The translations under genes were made by a program, and so were the position numbers. The notes under the pieces were generated by a model that worked only from the letters and a program-made list of their open reading frames with translations, was not told the DNA's origin and ran no database searches. Of a DNA stretch of 64,000 nt, positions 1 to 8,409 are shown piece by piece. Location: NCBI RefSeq assembly GCF_003259615.1, contig NZ_QLLR01000001.1, positions 127,922 to 191,921 on the forward strand, in the 5' to 3' direction. This stretch comes from Pedobacter cryoconitis (GTDB lineage: Bacteria; Bacteroidota; Bacteroidia; Sphingobacteriales; Sphingobacteriaceae). The stretch's first letter is position 1. Each line of letters opens with the position of its first letter.

Positions 1-3000
1 TTTTGGAATCGGTAAGGCTACTCCTCCAGAAGCAAAAAATTCAGGGTCCTGTCCTCTTAACTTTTTATCAGAATAGATTAACCAGAAGTTATTGGCTACT
101 AAACTCAGAGAGGCATTATTTGCACCTATGATTTTAGCGATTCTATCTTTAAAGCTATAACTCAGAGAGACTTGTTTTAAGCGGATAAATCCACCATCAG
201 CTACTCTTGCACTTGAATAATTATAAGCGTTATAAGGATATTTACCAGAAATTGCTGAAGCCTGGCTTACGTCTGGAATAGAGGGTATATTGGTGAAAGC
301 CTCATCCCCTGGTAATACCCAGCGATCTTTAAATTCTGTTGGCAAAGCATCCAGATCTGAGTAAGAAGTGGCAAAGAAAGGATTCAGCCTGATTTTATTA
401 CCTGCAGAAAAGGTGAACAATGTATTTAATGTAAATCCTTTATAAGAGATTGTATTCATAAAACCACCCATTAATTTAGGATCAGTAGGTCCTTCATATT
501 TAAGGTACTTGGTTACATCACTTTGAAGATAAACGTCATTGCTTAATTTTCCGTCCTGATCAAGAAAAGTCGGTATTCCTGTATCGTGGTTAAGCCCTTG
601 AAAATCTATAGAATACAATCCTCTGTAAGGGTATCCCTGCTGAGGGCCGCCATCAGCAGTAACCAGGCTGAAGATATTCTGAGGGCTTTTTAAATTGGTA
701 ACTTTATTGGTATTAATTGCAAAATTGAAGTTACTTCTCCATTTCCAGTCTTTGTGATCTATAATTTTACCACTTACACTAACTTCAATCCCCTTAGTCT
801 GCATATTTGCATAATTTGCAGTTGTCAGGTACTGACCACCTATACCAGAAGTCCTGATTGGACTGATCAGATCAAAACCGTTTCTTTTATAAACATCAAC
901 AGTTAAGTTTAACCTGTCTTTAAACAACCCAAGGTCTACTCCAATATTTGTTTCATATTGTTTTTCCCACGTTAATTCATCGTTCTGGATATAATTTATA
1001 TTCATCACAGATTCTTTATCGTTGATATATGGACGAATAGCACTTCCATTTTTCAGGACTAAAGCTGAATTGGTTGCACTTCCCAAACTTGCGGTTAAAC
1101 CGTAGGTAGCTCTAAGTGTTAAACGACTGATCAGGTTTTGTTTTTGCATAAAATCTTCTGTATCCACGTTCCATGCTCCCGAAACGTTCCATGTAGGCAA
1201 CCAGCGTGCATTAGCAGATTTACCAAGCTGATTAGAACCGTCGTACCTGGCTGTCGCGTTTAAAGAGTATTTTCCTTTATAAGAGTAAGCAGCCCTTCCC
1301 ATAAAAGCAGCAAAACGATCATAGATATGCCCCATAGAATAGTAATTGGAGTTACCTAAAACGGCTTGTTTAAGAATATCAGGATCAATAAATGGTTCTC
1401 CTCCTTTACTGTACTGATAACCATAACCGATATTACTACGGGATTGACGGTTAGCAATCCTGGTTTCCTGAGCTACATAAACGTTAATTAAATGGTTTTC
1501 ATTAAATGTATTGTTGTATTCCAGGGAGTTTCTGACCATATAAGCTTTTAAATAGTCATCCTGGGTATCATAGAAACCACCATAAGGCAACACCACAACC
1601 GGCTGCAATTCCGGATGTTCCGGATCACGGTAAAGAAAACGGTTATTTTCCTGAACGTAAGAATCTCCGGCTGCCCTGTAAGCATTGGCCATATTAGAAT
1701 CTTCTCTTACTTTATGCTCGTTTCCACTTTTTACATAGCGCATCGATGCCATGAAGTCATATTTCAAATGCGGATTAATTTTATAATTCAAACCACCTTG
1801 TAGTTTAAAGTCTAATAAATTCACATCCAGCGTATTGTTTTCCAGCTCTGATAAAATATTGAATGGTGCGAAGTTCCTTGGAAAATATTCTCTATTTCCA
1901 TTTTGATCAAAGGCAGTCATCGTTCTGCTGGTATTCAGGGAATAACTGAAAGGGTTAATATCAAAATCTCTGGAATACTTCCCTTCTACCGGGTTACTTA
2001 CCCTGCCAACAGTACCCGGTGCTTTCTGCTCCCGAATAGATGATGTGGTAATAAAGTTGACAGTCAGTTTATCAGACAGGTTAAAGTTCGCATTCATATT
2101 TGTTGTAATACGGTCTACTTTATTTCCCATTGCCCAACCGTTATCATTCAGGTAACTGGTAGAGAAGTACAACTGTGATTTCTCGGTTCCTGTAGAGATA
2201 CTTAAGGAATGTTCCTGTTGAAGGGAGTTCTTAAATAAAAGGTCAAACCAATCTGTATTCGCCGTTGCATAACGCTGAAGAAATGCGTTTTTAGCTTCAG
2301 GAGTATTCACTAGCCCGAATTTCCCTGAACTTGCGTCATAATTGTTAATCTCCTGGTACATTTTGGTAAAAACGCCACCATCTGCATTTCTTGAAGTTTT
2401 ACCCAGATTAAGCCATCCTTTACGTTCCAGCTCTGAATAAACTGACATCTGGTCTGCAGAGTTCATAATGTTGTAATTGCTGTAGCTCGGCTTTAAACTG
2501 GTAGAGAAATTTCCTGTATAAGAAACTTTGGTTTTTCCTATATGCCCTTTTTTAGTAGTAATTACAACCACACCATTCATCGCTCTTGCGCCATACTGAG
2601 CGGTTGCAGCTGCGTCTTTCAGGATGGTAAAGCTTTCTATATCATCCGCATTCAGCCCTGCAACAGAAGATCCAACCAGGGTATTGACATCACCTGAGGA
2701 CAACTGCTCATTAGAAATATTAACGACATCTTCCAGCACTACCCCGTCAACAACCCATAAAGGTTTATTGTCTCCGGTAATAGAGGTTGCACCCCTTACC
2801 CTGATTTTTGGTGCGGCTCCGAATGTACCTGATACGTTTTGTACGGATACACCAGCTACACGGCCTTCCAGCATCCGGCTCACATCTGTAATACCGTCTT
2901 GTTTAATGTCTGTTCCTTTGAGTGTTACTGAAGAGCCTGTAAATAGTTTTTTGTTAATGGTCTGGTATCCTGTCGTGATACCAACTTCTTTCAATGAATT

Positions 3001-3627
3001 CACATCTTCTTTTAAACTCACATTGATCAGGGTTTTCCCGCCAACAGCAATTTCTTCTGTTTTATAGCCTACATAAGAAAATCTTAACGTAGCATTTTCA
3101 TCTACTTTAAGATGATATTCTCCGTTTGCATCAGTTGTGGTAGAAGTTGTTTTCCCGTTTTCTTTGACAATTGCTCCGGGAACAGGCTGGCCGTCCTTGT
3201 CGGTTACGCGTCCTCTAACTTCAATTATAGCCAGGTAAGCTGCAATCTTATCTATGATAGACTTCTCCTTTTCTTTGACTACAACAGTTTTATCAACGAT
3301 TTCATAAGAAAAGGGTTGATTTTTGAAACACAGTTTTAAAGCCTCGTCTAAGGTTCCGTTTATAATAGTGATGTCTACTTTACTTGCTTTTTCCAGCAAA
3401 CGTTCATTATAAAAAAACTGATAACCGCTCTGCTTACCTAAATCGGTGAAGACTTGGGTTAATGCGGTGTTTTTTTTATTAAGATTGATGTTCTGGGCAA
3501 TTCCAGCTGCACTTACGTGCATTAGAACTGAGAATAGAAGAACGAAGGTTACCTTCATGGTTCGCCAAATTTGATTGTAGCCCTGCCAATTTTTGGACAG
3601 CAGGGGGCAATGAATAATATTATTCAT
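1..3627 (-). CDS. SusC/RagA-type TonB-linked outer membrane receptor with STN domain (3' end outside window)
   Basis: Read continuously on the minus strand from an ATG at 3627, or a second ATG at 3558, to the window edge, about 1,200 codons. A short N-terminal extension precedes a signal peptide ending VSAAGIAQ. Then come an STN domain (about residues 50-110, signalling to FecR), a carboxypeptidase-regulatory-like beta-sandwich, and a plug domain containing NGVVVITTKKG, the usual SusC plug ending. The rest is barrel sequence. In this family such receptors import glycans or peptides with a SusD lipoprotein and TonB. The SusD partner would lie to the left, outside the window, so the substrate is unknown. 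I prefer 3627 because Pedobacter-type SusC proteins usually carry a 20-25 residue extension before the MKxT signal core. The FecR and sigma genes directly upstream on the same strand show that this receptor belongs to a cell-surface signalling unit. Confidence 0.93.
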   Translation of the reverse strand, partial: MNNIIHCPLLSKNWQGYNQIWRTMKVTFVLLFSVLMHVSAAGIAQNINLNKKNTALTQVFTDLGKQSGYQFFYNERLLEKASKVDITIINGTLDEALKLCFKNQPFSYEIVDKTVVVKEKEKSIIDKIAAYLAIIEVRGRVTDKDGQPVPGAIVKENGKTTSTTTDANGEYHLKVDENATLRFSYVGYKTEEIAVGGKTLINVSLKEDVNSLKEVGITTGYQTINKKLFTGSSVTLKGTDIKQDGITDVSRMLEGRVAGVSVQNVSGTFGAAPKIRVRGATSITGDNKPLWVVDGVVLEDVVNISNEQLSSGDVNTLVGSSVAGLNADDIESFTILKDAAATAQYGARAMNGVVVITTKKGHIGKTKVSYTGNFSTSLKPSYSNYNIMNSADQMSVYSELERKGWLNLGKTSRNADGGVFTKMYQEINNYDASSGKFGLVNTPEAKNAFLQRYATANTDWFDLLFKNSLQQEHSLSISTGTEKSQLYFSTSYLNDNGWAMGNKVDRITTNMNANFNLSDKLTVNFITTSSIREQKAPGTVGRVSNPVEGKYSRDFDINPFSYSLNTSRTMTAFDQNGNREYFPRNFAPFNILSELENNTLDVNLLDFKLQGGLNYKINPHLKYDFMASMRYVKSGNEHKVREDSNMANAYRAAGDSYVQENNRFLYRDPEHPELQPVVVLPYGGFYDTQDDYLKAYMVRNSLEYNNTFNENHLINVYVAQETRIANRQSRSNIGYGYQYSKGGEPFIDPDILKQAVLGNSNYYSMGHIYDRFAAFMGRAAYSYKGKYSLNATARYDGSNQLGKSANARWLPTWNVSGAWNVDTEDFMQKQNLISRLTLRATYGLTASLGSATNSALVLKNGSAIRPYINDKESVMNINYIQNDELTWEKQYETNIGVDLGLFKDRLNLTVDVYKRNGFDLISPIRTSGIGGQYLTTANYANMQTKGIEVSVSGKIIDHKDWKWRSNFNFAINTNKVTNLKSPQNIFSLVTADGGPQQGYPYRGLYSIDFQGLNHDTGIPTFLDQDGKLSNDVYLQSDVTKYLKYEGPTDPKLMGGFMNTISYKGFTLNTLFTFSAGNKIRLNPFFATSYSDLDALPTEFKDRWVLPGDEAFTNIPSIPDVSQASAISGKYPYNAYNYSSARVADGGFIRLKQVSLSYSFKDRIAKIIGANNASLSLVANNFWLIYSDKKLRGQDPEFFASGGVALPIPK

Positions 3628-3810
3628 ATTTTTGTTTGGATTGGGTTGATGATTAAACTGTTTGCAGAAATTGTTAAAGGGTTGGCCCAGTCTTTTCAGA
3701 AGCTCCGATCGCCATCGGGGTTTCTGTTTTTCACAGGGGACCCTGTTGTTTAATATAACCCGTCGTCTCTGTAGATTTTTTTCATGTAAGTTTGGTTTGT
3801 GGTTGATTGA

Positions 3811-5007
3811 TTAGTTGATTATCATTTTTCTGCCCTCGATATTAAACTTAATATCGCTGAGCTGTAATAGCTTGATGAACTTGCCAAGGCTGGCATTTTT
3901 AGGGATCTTCCCTGTAAACCGGTCGGTTGGTACACCATCCCGGTAAATAATTTCCAGGTCATACCATTTTGCGGCTTCACTCAATACATCATGAAGATTA
4001 GTGCTTTTAAAGTAGAACCAACCTTCTTTCCAGGCGATAGCTTCTTCCACATCAGCAGGCACCATCGTAATGCTGTTTGCAAGCTGTATGGCTTTTTCTC
4101 CTGGTTTTAACAAAACTGCATGTGCAGCTCTTTCTTTTGCGTCGGCATAGTGCAGTGGAGACACTTTTACTGATCCCTCTAATAAAGTGGTTTGAGTACT
4201 GGCATGATCTGCATAACTGCAAATATTAAAGTGGGTACCCAGTACTTCAACTTCCTGGGAACTGGTCTTAACTTTAAAAGGATGGTTTTTATCTTTCGCC
4301 ACTTCAAAATAGGCTTCTCCGGTGAGTTCTACTTTACGGTCTGTTTGAAAAGCAAATGAAGCGGGATATTTTAAAGAGGATAATGCGTTGAGTTTTATTT
4401 TCGATCCATCTGGCAAAATCACCTGGTAGTTTTCCCCGGCGGCAGTGGAAATTGTGTTGTATCCGGAATTAGATGCCGCTGCTTTACCTGGTTTTGAAAC
4501 TACGGTATAAATAAGTTCTCCGTCATTTGTTTTGGTAATGCTGACCCCGGCTTCTTCTGCCAATTTACCTTTAAGACCATCAGATAAAATAATCCGTTGT
4601 CCGTTGGCGAGTGTCAGGGTAGCCATATTTTTACCTGCTGTGATCTGATTAGCTATTTCAAGAGTTTTGGAAAGGCTGTTTTGCGCCGCTGAATGTCTGT
4701 TAAATAAATAACCGATACCAATAAGGAGTACCGCAGCTGCCGCAGCAAACTGATACCAGCGTTTGTTTGACCTGACCTGTCTTTTTTCAGAGATTTCAGG
4801 TTCATGTTCAGTCAGTTTTGCACGTTGCAGCGTTCCTTCCCAGATTTCTTCCTTCAAATGACTGAAATCCTGTTCAGACTCAGAAAGTTCTTGTTTCAGA
4901 ATTTCTGCGCTATACCAGTTCTCTAATAGTTTGATTTCTAAATCTGTAGCCGTGCCTGAATTATATTTACTAAGAAGATTTAGTGCTTCCTGATCATTCA
5001 TCATCAT
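3811..5007 (-). CDS. FecR-family anti-sigma factor (DUF4974 C-terminus)
   Basis: 398 residues. A cytoplasmic sigma-binding region of about 95 residues is followed by one membrane segment (around residues 84-100, RWYQFAAAAAVLLIGIGYLF) and a periplasmic FecR domain with the typical stretch LPDGSKIKLNALSSLKYP. The C-terminal DUF4974-like region has the EAAKWYDLEI pattern and contacts the STN domain of the receptor. In the family it holds the ECF sigma factor inactive until the receptor reports substrate. It lies between the sigma gene (64 bp upstream) and the SusC gene (about 180 bp downstream), the standard sigma/FecR/SusC order. Three ATG codons in a row (5007, 5004, 5001) leave the exact start open. 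Confidence 0.95.
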   Translation of the reverse strand: MMMNDQEALNLLSKYNSGTATDLEIKLLENWYSAEILKQELSESEQDFSHLKEEIWEGTLQRAKLTEHEPEISEKRQVRSNKRWYQFAAAAAVLLIGIGYLFNRHSAAQNSLSKTLEIANQITAGKNMATLTLANGQRIILSDGLKGKLAEEAGVSITKTNDGELIYTVVSKPGKAAASNSGYNTISTAAGENYQVILPDGSKIKLNALSSLKYPASFAFQTDRKVELTGEAYFEVAKDKNHPFKVKTSSQEVEVLGTHFNICSYADHASTQTTLLEGSVKVSPLHYADAKERAAHAVLLKPGEKAIQLANSITMVPADVEEAIAWKEGWFYFKSTNLHDVLSEAAKWYDLEIIYRDGVPTDRFTGKIPKNASLGKFIKLLQLSDIKFNIEGRKMIIN

Positions 5008-5071
5008 CTGGTTAGTGCTTATTTATAACAATAACCGCTCAGGATGAATCAGGGGGTAGATGAATTGGTAA

Positions 5072-5656
5072 TTATCTGAAAATAATTAAAATGGCCAGGC
5101 TAAATCCTATTTGTTCAATTCTTGGCCTGATAATTTTCAGTGCATTTTGTACTTGCTTTTTCACCGTCTGATCTGACAGATTCAGCTTTTCAGCAATCTC
5201 CTTGTGGGAAAGGTTTTCTTTACGGCTCATTTCAAAAATCTCCCGCATTTTTGGGGGCAGACTTTGAATTTCATGCTCAATAATTTTACTGAGCCTTTTT
5301 TCATCAAGTTTATCGATAGTATCAGGATCTGTTTCTGAGACAAAAGCAGCAATAGATTTTGCATAGTCATGGCGGACTTTACTTTTTTCAATACTATTCA
5401 ATACTTTATTTCTTGCTGCAGTGTACAAAAGGCCGCCCAGATTATGATTGGATTTAATGGCTGCAGCGTTTATCCACAACTTACTGAATATTTCCTGAAT
5501 AACATCTTTCGCATCGTCCTGGTCCCTGAGCATCTTATAAACTTGTGCATACAGGACACTCCAATACCGGTTATAAATTTCAGTAAATGCTAAACGATCA
5601 CCGGATTTTAATAATTCAATCAGTTCACTATCTGAATACTCACCATACATGCCCAT
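5072..5656 (-). CDS. ECF RNA polymerase sigma-70 factor (FecI/Bacteroidota type)
   Basis: 194 residues. Region 2 spans roughly residues 20-90 and includes DDAKDVIQEIFSKLW, the core-binding and -10-recognition segment. Region 4 spans roughly 130-185 with the helix-turn-helix SHKEIAEKLNLSDQTVKKQV. It directs RNA polymerase to its receptor locus once FecR releases it. The FecR gene follows on the same strand and the SusC gene after that, so the unit is self-contained. The C-terminus (IGFSLAILIIFR) is hydrophobic, which is common in this Bacteroidota subfamily. The start at 5656 gives MGMYGEYSD; the ATG two codons later is equally possible. Confidence 0.95.
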   Translation of the reverse strand: MGMYGEYSDSELIELLKSGDRLAFTEIYNRYWSVLYAQVYKMLRDQDDAKDVIQEIFSKLWINAAAIKSNHNLGGLLYTAARNKVLNSIEKSKVRHDYAKSIAAFVSETDPDTIDKLDEKRLSKIIEHEIQSLPPKMREIFEMSRKENLSHKEIAEKLNLSDQTVKKQVQNALKIIRPRIEQIGFSLAILIIFR

Positions 5657-6049
5657 AAACTATGAATTTACAATAATCCAACAATAAACACAACAAATTT
5701 CACCTGAAGCATTCAATTGCAGATCTTTTCTTTTAAAAAACAGCAAACGTTATAAGTAAACCTAATTAAAATCTATTAATTAAGAATATTCAGAGAAAAA
5801 ATAATCCACAACTATAAAAATATCATAAAATAACGACAAACCAACACCTGACAAGCGTATTTAGAAAAGTAATCTAAAAGAACGCAACTATATTTTATTC
5901 AGATTAATCTTTTTATATAGAAAACTGCAATATCCTGTTGAAAAAGAAACAATACAATGTAAAAACTCAATATATTGTTAAGCCAATTCCTGTGAATATC
6001 AAACAATACCTCTTTTTTTTGTACCATTGTATAATAAATACACCTTATT
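5657..6049. other. Intergenic region between divergent units, AT-rich
   Basis: This 393-base gap separates the minus-strand sigma gene from the plus-strand secreted-protein gene. It is AT-rich with several A and T tracts and must hold both promoters. I see no clear TAnnTTTG box, hairpin, tRNA or small ORF worth calling. Confidence 0.5.
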
Positions 6050-6784
6050 TTGAACTACAAAAAGAGCTACCTCCTACCGCTCCTCATGCTATTGGCTTTT
6101 TTCGCTAACGGGCAGCAGTTAAAAAAAGTAAAAAGTGTTGCTGCATGGAAAATAAGCTATGCACTGGACTTCGGTGAGCCGCAGCAAAAAGAGGCTTCTT
6201 CAAAACATGACCAGGGGCAGCTTGCCATGATGGAATTAGCCAAATCATTATCCGGATCTTCGGATGACAGCCCTCCTTTGATTTGTTATCTGAGTCCTGA
6301 GTATATCAGGGTAGAGCAAAGGGGATTAGGCGGAGGAATCACCATAGCTGATAAAAGAGATACCGTAAGTTATTTATTGGACACTATAGCCCAGGTTGCA
6401 ACGAAGTATCCTGCTGCAATGCCCAATATACAAACTGCAATGGCAGGAGATTCTATGATGGTGATCAGTTCTGCTGATTTCGTGATGCAGTTGAAAGCAG
6501 GTACGATGGTGATTGCCGGCAAAGCTTGTAAGAAAGCTATTTTTGTTAATCCTCATTCTCCGGAAAATGTAATTACGGTTTGGTATGCACCCGAACTTCC
6601 CCGTTTATACTGGCAGCAGTACAGTTATTTAAAAAGTGTACCTGGCTGTGCATTAGCCATCGGAACTTTATCTAAAGGGCTCAACATCGGTATCAAAGCG
6701 AATTTAATTGAGCAGGTAACTTTAGCAGATAGCTTTTTCCTCCCTCCGCCAGCTTATACAATAAATGAAGAAATGTCTTATTAA
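6050..6784 (+). CDS. Secreted protein of unknown function (GLPGLI/DUF4412-like layout)
   Basis: 244 residues when read from a TTG at 6050. There is no in-frame ATG between the upstream stop (6035) and the middle of the signal peptide. Only the TTG start supplies the charged N-terminus of a normal signal peptide (MNYKKSYLLPLLMLLAFFANGQQ), so I chose it; the ATG at 6086 would truncate the signal. The mature part is a beta-rich exported protein with a QLKAGTMVIAGKACKKA segment. In GLPGLI and DUF4412 proteins a similar segment sits mid-protein, but the resemblance is weak and I would not assign a family. Its end overlaps the wider reading frame of the next gene, so the two are probably co-transcribed. 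Function unknown. Confidence 0.75.
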   Translation: MNYKKSYLLPLLMLLAFFANGQQLKKVKSVAAWKISYALDFGEPQQKEASSKHDQGQLAMMELAKSLSGSSDDSPPLICYLSPEYIRVEQRGLGGGITIADKRDTVSYLLDTIAQVATKYPAAMPNIQTAMAGDSMMVISSADFVMQLKAGTMVIAGKACKKAIFVNPHSPENVITVWYAPELPRLYWQQYSYLKSVPGCALAIGTLSKGLNIGIKANLIEQVTLADSFFLPPPAYTINEEMSY

Positions 6785-6791
6785 ATCAACC

Positions 6792-7424
6792 ATGCGTAAC
6801 TTATTAATTTGTGTTTTATCAGCCTTGTTTTTATCATTTCATGCAAAAGCACAGGAAAATATTCAATTAAAATCCGGTGACCTGATTTTCCAGAATTTAG
6901 ACTGCGGCCCTTTATGTGATGCAATCAATGCAGTTACACAAGGTTACCAGGGAAATAAATTCAGTCATATGGGAATGGTCCTGCTTAGAAATGATAGTAT
7001 TCTGGTCATCGAAGCTTCTGGTAAAAACGTACATCTTACCCCACTGCAAATATTTTTGTCCAAATCAACTCATCCGCATTATGTAGGAAGATTAAAACCG
7101 GTTTATCAAAAAATAATACCTGCAGCACTGGCATTTTCAATGACGCAGATGGGTGTGCCTTATGATGATCAGTATTTATATGATAATGGAAAATATTATT
7201 GTTCTGAGTTGATATATGATGCGTTCAAAGCAGCGAACAAGGACAAGCCTTTTTTCAAATTATTCCCGATGGCTTATAAAGAACCTGGTTCGGGTGCTTA
7301 TTTTCCGGTATGGAAAGTGTATTTTGAACACTTAAACATGGAAGTTCCTGAAGGCAAACCCGGATGTAACCCCGGCGGCATATCTTTATCTGATAAAATT
7401 GATATTTTAGGGCAATATAAATAA
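6792..7424 (+). CDS. YiiX/YebB-like permuted papain-fold (NlpC/P60 superfamily) secreted hydrolase
   Basis: 210 residues from the ATG at 6792, which gives a clean signal peptide (MRNLLICVLSALFLSFHAKAQ). The frame is open from 6765, but that start would overlap the previous gene. Motifs of the circularly permuted papain fold are present in order: LKSGDLIFQ, a histidine in KFSHMGMV, and a cysteine in KYYCSELIYDAF. These supply the His and Cys of the catalytic pair. YiiX relatives are thought to be amidases or thioesterases acting on lipid- or peptide-linked bonds; the substrate here is unknown. It follows the secreted unknown at 6050 by a few bases, so they may act together in the periplasm or at the surface. 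Confidence 0.85.
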   Translation: MRNLLICVLSALFLSFHAKAQENIQLKSGDLIFQNLDCGPLCDAINAVTQGYQGNKFSHMGMVLLRNDSILVIEASGKNVHLTPLQIFLSKSTHPHYVGRLKPVYQKIIPAALAFSMTQMGVPYDDQYLYDNGKYYCSELIYDAFKAANKDKPFFKLFPMAYKEPGSGAYFPVWKVYFEHLNMEVPEGKPGCNPGGISLSDKIDILGQYK

Positions 7425-7513
7425 TTGTATAAATCAGTTAAAAAGTCATATATATATCAAATTAACCGCTAAATTCACGTTTAAATATGCTTTATTGAAT
7501 TTTTCGTCAATTA

Positions 7514-7545
7514 TGCCCGATAATTGGGCATTCTTATCGGGTTTC
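7514..7545 (+). terminator. Hairpin after the YiiX-like gene, with two competing stems
   Basis: CCCGATA (7516-7522) pairs with TATCGGG (7535-7541), followed by TTT. The same stretch can instead pair TGCCC (7514-7518) with GGGCA (7526-7530). It lies between the secreted-protein unit and the ROK-gnd-zwf-pgl unit. A terminator is the simplest reading, though the T-run is short. Confidence 0.5.
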
Positions 7546-7632
7546 TGGTTTTATATGGCTGGAAATTTGTTAATTTGAGATGTCAAACATTGGCAGCAAG
7601 GCAAAAAAAGCAATATTCATAAAAAAAGAAAT

Positions 7633-8409
7633 ATGGCCAACAACGAGCAAGAAAAAGAGAGTACCAATATTTTATCAATTGATATTGGCGGCACCGGTAT
7701 CAAGGCCTGTATCTTAAAAGAAAATGGCGAACTATTCTCTGAGTATACTAAACTGCCAACACCTAAGGATTCTACTCCTGAAAATGTAATTAAAGTTATT
7801 CATGAATTGGTTACCCCGCTTACCCCTTACAGTAAAATAGCGATTGGTTTTCCTGGCTATGTAAAATGTGGTATCGTAGAAACAGCTCCTAACTTAGCGA
7901 AAAACAAATGGGCAGGTTATCCGCTTGCACAACGTATCAGTGATGATTTAGGAAAACCTGTCCGGTTAATTAATGATGCCGATCAACAGGCGCTGGGTAT
8001 TATAAGCGGTAAAGGTTTTGAAATCGTACTTACTTTAGGTACAGGTTTCGGTACAGCTTTAACTTTTGACGGAGAATTACTTCCGCATCTTGAACTTTCT
8101 CATCTTCCGGTATCAAAAAATAAGGATTATGACGATTACATCGGTGAGAAGGCCTTTCAGAAAGAAGGCGACAAGAAATGGAATGAAAGACTAAAACGAA
8201 TTATAGAAATTTATAAAACAGTGTTTAACTATGATGAGCTCTATCTTGGAGGCGGAAATTCTAAACACATCAATTTTGAACTAGAACATAATATTCATCT
8301 TGTTTCTAATAGGGATGGTATAAAAGGCGGTGCAAAATTATGGGCTGCTAAAGAAAAATATCACGTTTTCACTACCTATCCAAAATCAAATACAACAAAT
8401 GGAAAGTAA
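7633..8409 (+). CDS. ppgK: ROK-family glucokinase resembling polyphosphate glucokinase
   Basis: 258 residues. The N-terminus has the phosphate-binding motif DIGGTGIKACIL (about residues 17-28). A second motif, LTLGTGFGTAL, lies near residues 136-146, and the sugar-binding region contains NDADQQALG. It lacks the CxCGxxGC zinc motif of ordinary ROK glucokinases and repressors, and its length and overall pattern match the polyphosphate glucokinases (PpgK) of actinobacteria. It should phosphorylate glucose to glucose-6-phosphate, from polyphosphate or ATP; which donor is used cannot be read from the sequence. The next gene, gnd, starts 11 bases before this gene ends, so the two are translationally coupled. 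Zwf and pgl downstream use the product directly, and ppk/ppx lie about 6 kb further on. Confidence 0.8.
   Translation: MANNEQEKESTNILSIDIGGTGIKACILKENGELFSEYTKLPTPKDSTPENVIKVIHELVTPLTPYSKIAIGFPGYVKCGIVETAPNLAKNKWAGYPLAQRISDDLGKPVRLINDADQQALGIISGKGFEIVLTLGTGFGTALTFDGELLPHLELSHLPVSKNKDYDDYIGEKAFQKEGDKKWNERLKRIIEIYKTVFNYDELYLGGGNSKHINFELEHNIHLVSNRDGIKGGAKLWAAKEKYHVFTTYPKSNTTNGK

Noticed and set aside
2624..3067. 147-codon plus-strand frame in the SusC region
   Set aside because: Antisense to the SusC plug domain; Ser/Thr/Pro-rich noise translation.
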